DNA of 64,000 bases, taken from positions 1-64,000 of the forward strand of contig JAQUAX010000014.1 of assembly GCA_028687035.1 (NCBI GenBank). Direction: 5' to 3'. Positions 27,595 through 35,828 of this stretch are shown here, piece after piece. Each line of letters starts with the position of its first letter. Within the stretch, counting starts at the first letter, position 1. The stretch comes from Dechloromonas sp. (GTDB lineage: Bacteria; Pseudomonadota; Gammaproteobacteria; Burkholderiales; Rhodocyclaceae). Under the pieces are notes generated by a model. That model was not told the origin of the DNA and searched no databases. It saw only the letters and a program-made list of their open reading frames with translations. The position numbers and the translations under genes were made by a program.

Positions 27595-28821
27595 ATGAGC
27601 ATTATTGAAGTTCAAGTTCCGCAACTGTCCGAGTCCGTCGCCGAAGGCACCCTGGCCTCGTGGAAGAAGAAGGTTGGCGAAGCCGTCGCGCGTGACGAGA
27701 TCCTGATCGACATCGAAACCGACAAGGTCGTCCTCGAAGTCCCGTCGCCGGGTGCCGGCGTGCTGGTCGAAATCATCAAGGGTGATGGCGAGACCGTCGT
27801 TTCCGGCGAGCTGATCGCCCGGATCGACACCGCCGCCACCGCGGGCGTCGCCGCTCCGGCCGCTGAAGCGCCGAAGGCTGCCGCCCCGGCGGCAGCGCCG
27901 GCCCCGGCCGCCGCTGCACCGGCCGGCACCGCCAGCCCGGCGGCCCGCAAGATCCTCGACGAGAAGGGCATCGCTGCCGCCGACGTCGCCGGTACCGGCC
28001 GCGGTGGTCGCGTGACCAAGGAAGACGCCGTCGCCGCCGCGCCGAAAGCCATTCCGGCTTCGCCGGCCGCCGCCCCGGCCGTCGCCATCGCTGCGCCGGC
28101 TTCCGGCGTCGCGCTGGGCGAGCGCACCGAGCAGCGCGTCCCGATGACCCGTCTGCGTGCCCGCATTGCCGAGCGCCTGCTGCAGTCGCAACAGACCAAC
28201 GCGATCCTGACCACGTTCAACGAAGTGAACATGGCCCCGGTGATGGCGCTGCGCAAGCAGTACGGTGAGAAGTTCGAGAAGACCCACGGCGTCCGCCTGG
28301 GCTTCATGGGCTTCTTCGTCAAGGCCGCCTGCGCCGCGCTGCAGAAGTTCCCGATCCTGAACGCTTCGGTCGATGGCAACGACATCGTCTATCACGGCTA
28401 CATCGACATCGGCATCGCCGTTGGTTCGCCGCGTGGCCTGGTCGTGCCGATCATCCGCAACGCTGACCAGATGTCGATCGCCGAGATCGAGAAGAAGATC
28501 GCCGAATTCGGCGTCAAGGCCAAGGATGGCAAGCTGTCGATCGAAGATCTGACCGGCGGTACCTTCTCCATCTCCAACGGCGGCATCTTCGGCTCGATGA
28601 TGTCGACCCCGATCATCAACCCGCCGCAATCCGCGATCCTCGGCATCCACGCCACCAAGGACCGTGCGGTCGTTGAAAACGGTCAGGTCGTCGTCCGCCC
28701 GATGAACTACCTGGCGATGTCCTACGACCACCGGATCATCGACGGCCGCGAAGCCGTCCTCGGCCTGGTGACCATGAAGGAAGCCCTGGAAGATCCGTCC
28801 CGCCTGCTGCTCGGCGTCTGA
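27595..28821 (+). CDS. sucB: Dihydrolipoamide succinyltransferase (E2 of 2-oxoglutarate dehydrogenase)
   Basis: The 408-residue E2 has an N-terminal lipoyl domain with the lipoylated lysine in [10 protein letters not shown]. An Ala/Pro-rich flexible linker follows, then a peripheral subunit-binding domain ([20 protein letters not shown]) and the catalytic domain ending in the active-site [13 protein letters not shown]. It carries succinyl groups from SucA to CoA. It follows sucA by 24 bases and precedes lpdA across a hairpin-bearing gap. Confidence 0.95.
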   Translation: MSIIEVQVPQLSESVAEGTLASWKKKVGEAVARDEILIDIETDKVVLEVPSPGAGVLVEIIKGDGETVVSGELIARIDTAATAGVAAPAAEAPKAAAPAAAPAPAAAAPAGTASPAARKILDEKGIAAADVAGTGRGGRVTKEDAVAAAPKAIPASPAAAPAVAIAAPASGVALGERTEQRVPMTRLRARIAERLLQSQQTNAILTTFNEVNMAPVMALRKQYGEKFEKTHGVRLGFMGFFVKAACAALQKFPILNASVDGNDIVYHGYIDIGIAVGSPRGLVVPIIRNADQMSIAEIEKKIAEFGVKAKDGKLSIEDLTGGTFSISNGGIFGSMMSTPIINPPQSAILGIHATKDRAVVENGQVVVRPMNYLAMSYDHRIIDGREAVLGLVTMKEALEDPSRLLLGV

Positions 28822-28833
28822 TCTTTCCGCCCT

Positions 28834-28865
28834 GGCGCCAGTCCCCGACGAAGGGGGCTGGCGCC
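28834..28865 (+). terminator. Intercistronic hairpin between sucB and lpdA (attenuator-like)
   Basis: GGCGCCAGTCCCC (28834-28846) pairs with GGGGGCTGGCGCC (28853-28865) with one mismatch around a six-base loop. No T-run follows, so it is more likely an mRNA-stabilising or partial-termination element that lowers lpdA relative to sucAB than a full terminator. Confidence 0.5.
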
Positions 28866-28895
28866 TTCGCACATCTGAATACTGAGAGGTACCCC

Positions 28896-30317
28896 ATGTC
28901 CAAGCAATTCGACGTCCTCGTCATCGGTGGCGGCCCCGGCGGCTATGTCGCGGCGATCCGCGCCGCCCAGCTCGGCTTCAACACCGCCTGCGCCGAATCC
29001 AATGCCTACGCCGATCCGAAGGGCGAGCCCCGCCTCGGCGGCACCTGCCTGAACGTCGGCTGCATCCCGTCCAAGGCGCTGCTGCGTTCCTCCGAACTGT
29101 TCGAGGAAGCCCACCACTCGTTCGCGATGCACGGCATCTCGGCGAAGGGCGTCGCAATCGACGTGCCGACCATGGTCGGCCGCAAGAACACCATCGTCAC
29201 CCAGCTGACCGGCGGCATCCGCGGTCTGTTCAAGAAGAACAAGGTCACCGGCCTGAACGGCCATGCCAGCTTCGCCGGCAAGGAAGGCGATCTGTACAAG
29301 GTCAAGGTCGGTGAGGAAGAGGTGCTGGCCAAGCACGTGATCATCGCGACCGGCTCCAAGCCGCGCCACCTGCCGGGCATCCCGGTCGACAACAAGCTGA
29401 TTTGCGACAACGTCGGCGCGCTCGACTTCGACGCGGCGCCGAAGCGCCTGGGCGTCATCGGCGCCGGCGTCATCGGTCTGGAAATGGGCTCCGTCTGGCG
29501 CCGTCTGGGCACCGACGTCACCGTGCTGGAAGCCGCACCGGACTTCCTGGCCTTCGCCGACCAGGACATCGCCAAGGAAGCCCTGAAGCTGTTCACCAAG
29601 CAGGGCCTGAAGATCACCACCGGCGTCAAGATCGGCCAGGTTTCCGCGGGCAAGAAGGGCGTCACCGTCGAGTACGAAGACAAGGACGGCGCCAAGAAGC
29701 TCGAATGCGACAAGCTGATCGTCTCGGTCGGCCGCATCCCGAACACCGACGGCCTGAACGGCGAAGCCGTCGGCCTCGCGATCAACGAGCGCGGCCAGGT
29801 CGAAGTCAACGGCCACTGCCAGACCAACCTGCCGAACGTCTGGGCGGTCGGCGACGTCGTGCGCGGCCCGATGCTGGCGCACAAGGCGTCCGAAGAGGGC
29901 GTCATGGTTGCCGAGCTGATCGCCGGCCAGGCCGGTCACTGCAATTTCGACACCATCCCGGGCGTCGTCTACACGCACCCGGAAATCGCCTGGGTCGGCA
30001 AGACCGAGCAGCAGCTGAAGGCTGAAGGCATCGCCTACAAGCCGGGCAAGGTGCCCTTCCTGGCCAGCGGTCGCGCCCTCGGCCACGGCGACGCCAGCGG
30101 CTTCGTCAAGGTGCTGGCCGATGCCAAGACCGACCGCATCCTCGGCGTGCACATCATCGGCAACAACGCTTCCGAGCTGATCGCCGAAGCCGTCGTCACG
30201 ATGGAATTCGCCGGCGCTTCCGAGGATCTCGGCCGCATCTGCCACGCCCACCCGACGCTGTCGGAAATCGTGCACGAGGCCGCGCTGGCCTGCGACAAGC
30301 GCTCGCTGCACTTCTAA
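28896..30317 (+). CDS. lpdA: Dihydrolipoyl dehydrogenase (E3)
   Basis: The 473-residue flavoprotein reoxidises dihydrolipoyl groups of the 2-oxoacid dehydrogenases with NAD. It has the FAD-binding [21 protein letters not shown], the redox-active disulfide in [16 protein letters not shown], an NAD-binding [16 protein letters not shown] and the C-terminal [13 protein letters not shown] with the catalytic His-Glu pair. GAGAGG precedes ATG 28896. It closes the sucAB-lpdA operon and has its own terminator. Confidence 0.96.
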   Translation: MSKQFDVLVIGGGPGGYVAAIRAAQLGFNTACAESNAYADPKGEPRLGGTCLNVGCIPSKALLRSSELFEEAHHSFAMHGISAKGVAIDVPTMVGRKNTIVTQLTGGIRGLFKKNKVTGLNGHASFAGKEGDLYKVKVGEEEVLAKHVIIATGSKPRHLPGIPVDNKLICDNVGALDFDAAPKRLGVIGAGVIGLEMGSVWRRLGTDVTVLEAAPDFLAFADQDIAKEALKLFTKQGLKITTGVKIGQVSAGKKGVTVEYEDKDGAKKLECDKLIVSVGRIPNTDGLNGEAVGLAINERGQVEVNGHCQTNLPNVWAVGDVVRGPMLAHKASEEGVMVAELIAGQAGHCNFDTIPGVVYTHPEIAWVGKTEQQLKAEGIAYKPGKVPFLASGRALGHGDASGFVKVLADAKTDRILGVHIIGNNASELIAEAVVTMEFAGASEDLGRICHAHPTLSEIVHEAALACDKRSLHF

Positions 30318-30339
30318 GCGAAGCTTGTTCCCGAACAGG

Positions 30340-30368
30340 GGCGGGTGCGATTCGCACCCGCCTTTTTT
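30340..30368 (+). terminator. Rho-independent terminator of lpdA
   Basis: GGCGGGTGCG (30340-30349) and CGCACCCGCC (30353-30362) form a perfect 10-bp stem with a three-base loop, followed by six Ts. Confidence 0.93.
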
Positions 30369-30413
30369 ATTTGCGAAAATACCGCCTTTCCCCAACGCAG
30401 AAATCACCGACCG

Positions 30414-31532
30414 ATGCCCCACAAAAAACTCAAGGTCGCCGCGCAGGGCATGCTCGACGCCTACCTGGGCCTGCTCGACAGCCGCGGTTACGTCGCCGAT
30501 GCCGCCCAGATGGCGGCTGCCAACGCGCTGCAGGCGCTTTACACGAATCTGCTGCATTTCAAGGTCAACCGCGGCAGCACGCTGAAGCGCCTGATCAATC
30601 CGCCGAAGCCGCCGAAGGGCGTGTATTTCTGGGGCGGCGTCGGACGCGGCAAGAGCTTCCTGATGGACTGCTTCTACGATTCCGTGCCCTACCGCCGCAA
30701 GAAGCGCATCCACTTCCACGCCTTCATGCAGCAGATCCACCGCGACCTCGAGCAGTTCAAGGGCGAGCCGGACCCGATGCTGAAGCTCGCCGAGCAGATC
30801 GGCCGCGAAACCCGCCTGCTGTGCTTCGACGAATTCCACGTTTCCGACATCGCCGACGCGATGATCCTCGGCCGGCTGATGGAAGGCCTGTTCAACCAGG
30901 GCGTGATCCTGGTGATGACCTCGAACTACCCGCCGTCGATGCTCTACCCGAACGGCCTGCACCGCGAGAGCTTCCTGCCGACCATCGCGCTGCTTGAAAA
31001 GCACCTCGACGTGTTCGAGGTCGAGGCCGGCATCGACTACCGGCTGCGTGCGCTGGAGCAGGTCGAGATCTACCACCACCCGGCCGACGCCGCGGCGGAA
31101 GCCAAGATGCTCGACTATTTCCGGATGGTTGCCGGCGAGGAGGGGAAGAAGGGCGGCCACATCGACGTGCTCGATCGGAAGATCGACACGCTGCGCCGCG
31201 GCAACGGCGTCATCTGGTTCGACTTCCGCACGCTGTGCGGCGGCCCGCGCTCGCAGAACGACTACCTCGAGATTTCGCGCAGCTACCACACGGTACTGTT
31301 GTCGCACATCCCGAAGATGACCGTGCACCAGGCTTCGGAAGCGCGCCGCTTCACGTGGCTGGTCGACGTGTTCTACGATCACAAGGTCAAGCTGATCGCG
31401 ACCGCCGACTGCGCGGCCGACGAACTGTACACCGAGGGCACGCAGGCCAGCGAGTTCAAGCGGACCGTGTCGCGCCTGACCGAGATGAATTCCAAGGAAT
31501 ACCTGGCGTTGCCGCACATTCCGTCGGAGTGA
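30414..31532 (+). CDS. zapE: ZapE/AFG1-family ATPase
   Basis: The 372-residue AFG1-like P-loop ATPase has a Walker A GGVGRGKSFLMD, Walker B LLCFDEFHVSDIADAM, and the family segment LVMTSNYPPSMLYPNGLHRESFLP. In E. coli ZapE interacts with FtsZ and is needed for division under low oxygen; homologues also act in membrane protein quality control. ATG 30414 was chosen because it gives the usual N-terminus just after the lpdA terminator. The secretin-like gene follows after ten bases and is probably co-transcribed. Confidence 0.9.
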   Translation: MPHKKLKVAAQGMLDAYLGLLDSRGYVADAAQMAAANALQALYTNLLHFKVNRGSTLKRLINPPKPPKGVYFWGGVGRGKSFLMDCFYDSVPYRRKKRIHFHAFMQQIHRDLEQFKGEPDPMLKLAEQIGRETRLLCFDEFHVSDIADAMILGRLMEGLFNQGVILVMTSNYPPSMLYPNGLHRESFLPTIALLEKHLDVFEVEAGIDYRLRALEQVEIYHHPADAAAEAKMLDYFRMVAGEEGKKGGHIDVLDRKIDTLRRGNGVIWFDFRTLCGGPRSQNDYLEISRSYHTVLLSHIPKMTVHQASEARRFTWLVDVFYDHKVKLIATADCAADELYTEGTQASEFKRTVSRLTEMNSKEYLALPHIPSE

Positions 31533-31542
31533 GGGAAAAACG

Positions 31543-32346
31543 ATGAAATCCGCCTGCCGCTGGTTGTTGACCGCGTTGATCCTTGCCTGGAGCGGCCTGC
31601 TCCTCGCGCAATCGATGGAAATCCTGCAACTTCGCAGCCGCAGCGTCGACGAAGTGCTGCCGGCGCTGCTGCCGCTGGTCGAACCCGGCGGCACGCTGAC
31701 CGGAATGAACGACCAGCTGTTCCTGAAAGCTTCGCCGGCCAACCGCGCCGAAATCCGGCGTGCGCTGGCGGCGCTCGACAAGCCACAGCGCCGGCTGGTG
31801 ATCCGGATCGCGCACGACCGCCAGGCCGAGGAGTCGGCGCGCGGCGCCGGGGCGACCGGCCAGGTCACGCTGGGCGCCACCCGCCGCGTCGAGGGGCAGG
31901 CCGCCGTGTGGGACACGCGCAGCGTGCGCGGCGAACGTTCGGCGCAGATGGTGCAGACCGTCGATGGCGGGCGCGCCTACATCCAGGTCGGTCGCTCGCT
32001 GCCGATCCCGATGCGCCAGACCGTCGTCGGTCCCGGCGGCATCGTGGTCAGCGAGACGGTCGTCCAGCGCGACATCGGCAGCGGCTTCTATGCGATGCCG
32101 CGGGTCAACGGCGAGCGGGTGACGATAGACATCGCGCAGCAGGCCGAAAGCATCGACCACCGCGTTGCCGGCGGCGTCCAGGGGCAGCGCCTGGCGACCA
32201 CGGTCAGCGGGCGCCTCGGCGAATGGATCGAACTCGGCGGCAGTGGCCGTCAGGCCGCGGGACGGCAGGGCGGCGGCTTCAGCGTCGGGACCGGCGACGT
32301 GCGCGACAACCGCTCGATCTGGCTGATGGTCGAGGAGGCCGACTAG
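31543..32346 (+). CDS. Exported secretin N-domain-like protein
   Basis: The 267-residue protein has a signal peptide (MKSACRWLLTALILAWSGLLLA). A short domain follows that resembles the N0/N1 modules of type II/III/IV secretins (MEILQLRSRSVDEVLPALLPLVEPGGTL, LFLKASPANRAEIRRALAALD), then a glycine-rich beta region. There is no C-terminal secretin pore domain, and no other secretion genes are nearby. A periplasmic adaptor or pilotin-like role is possible but unproven. It follows zapE by ten bases and its stop overlaps the convergent FmdE-like gene by four bases. Confidence 0.6.
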   Translation: MKSACRWLLTALILAWSGLLLAQSMEILQLRSRSVDEVLPALLPLVEPGGTLTGMNDQLFLKASPANRAEIRRALAALDKPQRRLVIRIAHDRQAEESARGAGATGQVTLGATRRVEGQAAVWDTRSVRGERSAQMVQTVDGGRAYIQVGRSLPIPMRQTVVGPGGIVVSETVVQRDIGSGFYAMPRVNGERVTIDIAQQAESIDHRVAGGVQGQRLATTVSGRLGEWIELGGSGRQAAGRQGGGFSVGTGDVRDNRSIWLMVEEAD

Positions 32347-32951
32347 GCCGGGCGGACCACGAACACCGCGTCGTCGGCGCCGTGCTCGACGAGCAGGCGG
32401 CGGACGCGGTCCTGCCACAGCTGGCTGAACAGCGCGCGGGTTTCGGCCGATGCGCTGCCGTCGAGGCAGTCGGCGAGCAGCCCGGACAGCGCGGGCGGTG
32501 CCGGAACGCGTTCGGGGCAGGCCTGCGCATCGACGCGGCGGCCGTCGTCGAGGCGCGTGAAGCGCATCGCCAGCGGCAGGTCCGCGCCGAACGAAAGCCG
32601 GCCGCGCCGCGCGAAGCGGCCGGCCAGTCCCTTGAAACCGCCGTCCCCGGCGGCGCCGGTCAGCATCGACACGACGGCGGCGACGACGCCGGTGACCCCG
32701 GCGTCCTGGCGGTCGCGGAACTCGACCCGGATCGCGCCGCGTTCCGGCAGCGAATCCGGATACAGCGCGGCGAGCGCGCGGCAGGTCAGCCCGTAGGCGG
32801 CGGCGACGGTCGGGCAGGAGTGCCCGGCCAGCTTGACGACGTCCAGGTAACGGTATTCGATGCGCCCGTCGTCGCTGGCGCCGAGAAATCCGGCCAGCGG
32901 GTCGTGCACCGCGAGCGGCGGGATCGCGTCGAAAAAGGCGGGGTGGCTCAT
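32343..32951 (-). CDS. FmdE-like domain protein
   Basis: The 202-residue protein resembles the FmdE/FwdE family, with the conserved VKLAGHSCPTVAAAYGLT segment (GHxCP) near residue 45 and a later FRDRQDAGVTGVVAAVVSML. FmdE was named after formylmethanofuran dehydrogenase operons, but most bacterial homologues have no known function and probably bind metal through the Cys/His motif. Its ATG overlaps the stop of the phosphatase gene (ATGA), making it the third gene of an nsrR-phosphatase-fmdE-like operon. That links it to nitrosative-stress control by context only. Confidence 0.6.
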   Translation of the reverse strand: MSHPAFFDAIPPLAVHDPLAGFLGASDDGRIEYRYLDVVKLAGHSCPTVAAAYGLTCRALAALYPDSLPERGAIRVEFRDRQDAGVTGVVAAVVSMLTGAAGDGGFKGLAGRFARRGRLSFGADLPLAMRFTRLDDGRRVDAQACPERVPAPPALSGLLADCLDGSASAETRALFSQLWQDRVRRLLVEHGADDAVFVVRPA

Positions 32952-33460
32952 GCCGGTTCTCCTGCGGGCGGGGTGTCGACCGGCCGACCGGCGGCGAGCG
33001 CGGTAAGCAGTCCTGCGGCGGCGTCCTCGAGCATGTCGAATACCGCGTCGAAGGACGCGCCCAGGCTCAGGTAGGGATCGGGGACGTCATCGTCGCGGTG
33101 TTGTGTCGCGTGGTGCGTCAGCAGTTCGACACGCGCGTCCGGACGGTTCGACAGCGCCGCCATCCGCTGCAATTCCTCGAGCACGCCGCGGTCGATGGCC
33201 AGGATCAGGTCGAAATACTCGAAATCCTGCCAGGCGATCCGGCGGGCGCGGTGTGCCGCCAGGCAGTAGCCGCGGGTCAGCGCGGCGCGCGCGGTGCGCG
33301 TTTCGACGCCCTCGCCGAGGTGGTAGGCGTGGGTGCCGGCCGAATCGACCTCGATCCGCCGGTCCAGCCCGTGGCGTTCGAGCCGACGGCGCAGCACGGC
33401 CTCGGCGGCCGGCGAGCGGCAGATGTTGTTGCGGCAGACGATCAGGATGCGGCGGTTCAT
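32948..33460 (-). CDS. Low-molecular-weight protein tyrosine phosphatase
   Basis: The 170-residue protein has the LMW-PTP active site: nucleophile C9 and R15 in VCRNNICRSPAAEAVL (CX5R-S) and the catalytic aspartate D128 in DDVPDPYLS. The usual glycine two residues after the nucleophile (CxGN) is asparagine here, an odd variant of the P-loop that may alter specificity. The family dephosphorylates tyrosine, or in arsenate-reductase relatives reduces arsenate; the DPY motif favours phosphatase. The start ATG at 33460 overlaps the nsrR stop, so it is coupled to that gene. Confidence 0.85.
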   Translation of the reverse strand: MNRRILIVCRNNICRSPAAEAVLRRRLERHGLDRRIEVDSAGTHAYHLGEGVETRTARAALTRGYCLAAHRARRIAWQDFEYFDLILAIDRGVLEELQRMAALSNRPDARVELLTHHATQHRDDDVPDPYLSLGASFDAVFDMLEDAAAGLLTALAAGRPVDTPPAGEPA

Positions 33461-33915
33461 GCGGCCGCTCCGGCGGTTCGCGCCGCGTCCGGAAACAGGC
33501 GGACCAGTTCGCGCTCGTTGACCACCAGGTCGGCCAGCGTATAGGTGTCGAGCGTCGCGTAGAGCTGCTCGAAGGCGATCCCGAGGATGCCGGCCAGCCG
33601 GCACGACGGCGCGATCCGGCAGGCGCTCGCGTCGCTCGAGAAGCACTCGACGATCGCCGCTTCCCCCTCGCTGGCCCGGACCAGCGTGCCCAGCCGGATG
33701 TCGCCCGGCGCCCGCATCAGCCGGACGCCGCCGCCCTTGCCGCGCAGCGATTCGATCAGGCCGTCGCGGGCCAGCTTGTGCACGACCTTCATCAGGTGGT
33801 TTTCCGAAATGCCGTAGGCGCGGGCCATCTCCGGGATGGTCGCCAGGCGGCCCGGGTGCAGCGCCAGGTACATCAGCACGCGCAAGGTGTAGTCGGTGAA
33901 GGCGGTCAGGCGCAT
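33457..33915 (-). CDS. nsrR: Rrf2-family nitric-oxide-sensing repressor NsrR
   Basis: The 152-residue protein has the Rrf2 winged helix (MRLTAFTDYTLRVLMYLAL, SENHLMKVVHKLARDGLIES, GGVRL wing). The three iron-sulfur cysteines C91, C99 and C105 lie in ECFSSDASACRIAPSCRL, the NsrR-type arrangement. NsrR holds a cluster that reacts with nitric oxide and so lifts repression of detoxification genes. An NsrR-type dyad lies between it and the divergent DUF59 gene, implying autoregulation and control of both operons. Confidence 0.9.
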   Translation of the reverse strand: MRLTAFTDYTLRVLMYLALHPGRLATIPEMARAYGISENHLMKVVHKLARDGLIESLRGKGGGVRLMRAPGDIRLGTLVRASEGEAAIVECFSSDASACRIAPSCRLAGILGIAFEQLYATLDTYTLADLVVNERELVRLFPDAARTAGAAA

Positions 33916-33960
33916 CGGGGAAAACCGGGATTGCGTTCGGCGGGACGCAATGATAATTTG

Positions 33961-33983
33961 AACATGTACAAATTATACATCTT
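33961..33983. promoter_or_regulatory. NsrR-type operator in the nsrR/DUF59 divergent region
   Basis: This 23-bp site reads AACATGTACAA at 33961-33971, a central A, and TTATACATCTT at 33973-33983. It is an imperfect 11-1-11 inverted repeat and matches the E. coli NsrR consensus halves (AAGATGC... / ...GCATCTT) best in its right arm. It lies 46 bases before nsrR and 10 bases before the DUF59 gene, so bound repressor would block both promoters. Confidence 0.7.
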
Positions 33984-33992
33984 AAGACCCCC

Positions 33993-34322
33993 ATGTCTGC
34001 CGACCTGCCTGCCTTCCCGCCGCCCGATCCCGATCGGCTTCGCCTTCTGCTGCGCCAGGTGGTCGACCCGGAAATCGGCCTGAACATCGTCGACCTCGGC
34101 CTCGTCTATGGCGTCGAGGTCGCGCCGGAGCGCGTGCGGATCGCGCTGACCATGACCTCGCCGGCCTGTCCGCTCAGCGACGTCGTCATCGCCGACGTCG
34201 AGGCGGCGCTGGCGCCGGCGCTGCCGGAAACCTGGCGGCTCGACGTCGATCTGGTCTGGGAGCCGCCTTGGGAGCCGTCGATGATCCAGCCGGAAGCCCG
34301 CGCCAAGCTGGGCTGGAGCTGA
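33993..34322 (+). CDS. DUF59/MIP18-type iron-sulfur cluster assembly factor
   Basis: The 109-residue protein matches the DUF59 (SufT/PaaD-like) family: RQVVDPEIGLNIVDLGLVYGV, ALTMTSPACPLSDVV with the conserved cysteine, and a C-terminal VWEPPWEPSMIQPEARAKLG. Members help mature Fe-S proteins. Under NsrR control it would fit repair of NO-damaged clusters. The ribosome site is weak and the operator abuts the start, so the mRNA leader must be short. It is four bases from the NnrS-like gene. Confidence 0.88.
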   Translation: MSADLPAFPPPDPDRLRLLLRQVVDPEIGLNIVDLGLVYGVEVAPERVRIALTMTSPACPLSDVVIADVEAALAPALPETWRLDVDLVWEPPWEPSMIQPEARAKLGWS

Positions 34323-34326
34323 CGCG

Positions 34327-35415
34327 ATGGGGCTCGGCGAATTGCCGCCGGCGGCCCGCCTGCCGCTGCTGCTGATGGGCATGGTCGCGCTGGCGGTCGG
34401 CGTGCTGGCCGGCCTGGCCCGGCTCGGCCTCGCGGTCCCGGCGCTGGCCGGGGCGCAGGCCGGCAGCCACGGCGCGCTGATGGTCGCGGCCTTTTTCGGC
34501 ACCGTGATCGGCCTCGAACGCGCGGTCGCGCTGCGCCGCCCGTGGCCCTACCTGGCGCCCCTCGCCGCCGGTCTCGGCGGCATCGCGCTGCTCGCCGGCG
34601 CGCCCGGCGGACTGGCTCCGGCGGCCTTCGGGCTGGCCGGCGCGGTGTTCGTCGCAGCCAGTGTCGCGGTCTACCGCCGCCTGCCGCGCATTTTCACCTT
34701 CTGCCTGCTGGCCGGAGCCGCCGCGTGGCTGGCCGGCAACCTCGTCTGGCTGGCCGGCGGCGCGATTCCGGCCGCCGTGCCGTTCTGGATGGCTTTCCTG
34801 GTGCTGACCATCGCCGGCGAACGCCTGGAGCTGACCCGCTTCCTGCCGCCGCGGCGTTTCGCCACGCCGCTGTTCGGCGGGCTGCTCGCCGCCGTCGCCG
34901 GCGCCTGCCTGCTGCATCCCTTGGCGCCGGAAACCGGCAGCCGGGCGCTGGCCGCCGCCTGCCTCGGGCTGGCGGCCTGGCTGGTCCGCTACGACATCGC
35001 GCGCCACGGCATCAAGCAGCAGGGGCTGACCCGCTTCACCGCGGCCTGCCTGCTGTCCGGCTATGTCTGGCTGGCCGCCGGCGCCGCGCTCGGCATCGCC
35101 GGCGCCTTCGAGCCCGGGCATCCGTGGCGCGACGCCGCGTTGCACGCGATCTTCGTCGGTTTCGTGTTCTCGATGGTGATCGGTCACGCGCCGATCATCT
35201 TCCCGGCCGTGATGCGGGTCCGGATTCCCTACCATCCGGCGTTCTACCTGCCGCTCGCGCTGCTGCACCTGTCGCTGTTCGTCCGCGTCGCCGGCCTGCT
35301 CGCCGGCAGTCCGGGCTGGCAGGGCCGGGGGGCGGCGCTGAACGCTGCGGCCCTGCTGGTCTTCGTGCTGACCCTGCTCGGCAGCGTGGTCCGTGGCCGG
35401 GGAGCGGCGCGATGA
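34327..35415 (+). CDS. NnrS-like polytopic membrane protein
   Basis: The 362-residue protein has about 12 hydrophobic helices. It is distantly like NnrS: GSHGALMVAAFFGTVIGLERAV corresponds to the His-containing N-terminal region and HAIFVGFVFSMVIGHAP to the later His region. The family may bind heme or copper and is repeatedly found with NO-response genes. It sits in a tight operon: four bases after the DUF59 gene, and its TGA overlaps the ATG of the hemerythrin gene. Function is inferred from context; it might instead be a transporter. Confidence 0.7.
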   Translation: MGLGELPPAARLPLLLMGMVALAVGVLAGLARLGLAVPALAGAQAGSHGALMVAAFFGTVIGLERAVALRRPWPYLAPLAAGLGGIALLAGAPGGLAPAAFGLAGAVFVAASVAVYRRLPRIFTFCLLAGAAAWLAGNLVWLAGGAIPAAVPFWMAFLVLTIAGERLELTRFLPPRRFATPLFGGLLAAVAGACLLHPLAPETGSRALAAACLGLAAWLVRYDIARHGIKQQGLTRFTAACLLSGYVWLAAGAALGIAGAFEPGHPWRDAALHAIFVGFVFSMVIGHAPIIFPAVMRVRIPYHPAFYLPLALLHLSLFVRVAGLLAGSPGWQGRGAALNAAALLVFVLTLLGSVVRGRGAAR

Positions 35416-35813
35416 AACGTTCGGCATCCCTGCTCAAGCTGTCGCGCGAACACCACGTCGCGCTCGGCATCGCGCTGCATATCGACCGGGCGGCCGATCC
35501 GGCGGCGCGGACGCGGCTGCTCGAGGCCTTCCCGCGGCGCTTCCGCGACGAGCTCGATCCGCATTTCCGGGAAGAGGAGGACGAGCTGCTGCCGCGCCTG
35601 GCCGCGGTCGGGCTGGACGAACTGGTCGGGCGGACGCTGGACGAGCACCGGCGGATGCGGGCGCTGGCCAGCCGGGTCGAGGCCGGCGACTGGCCGGCGC
35701 TGCAGGAACTGGGCGATCTGCTGCGCGCCCATGTCCGCTTCGAGGAGCGGGAATTGTTCGTGGCGGCCGAGCGGGTGCTGGCCGCCGGCGATTTCGCGTC
35801 GGCCGGCAGCTGA
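35412..35813 (+). CDS. Hemerythrin-domain protein of the YtfE/DnrN repair type
   Basis: The 133-residue protein is a stand-alone hemerythrin-like four-helix bundle. Likely diiron ligands are H15, H51-x3-E55, H79 and H107-x3-E111, seen in KLSREHHVAL, HFREEEDELL, DEHRRM and HVRFEERELF. This is the C-terminal module of YtfE/RIC proteins, which repair Fe-S clusters damaged by nitric oxide; the N-terminal ScdA domain is absent. Its start overlaps the NnrS-like stop (ATGA), so it is the third gene of the NsrR-facing operon. Confidence 0.85.
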   Translation: MKRSASLLKLSREHHVALGIALHIDRAADPAARTRLLEAFPRRFRDELDPHFREEEDELLPRLAAVGLDELVGRTLDEHRRMRALASRVEAGDWPALQELGDLLRAHVRFEERELFVAAERVLAAGDFASAGS

Positions 35814-35828
35814 GTTCCGGTGCCGCTT

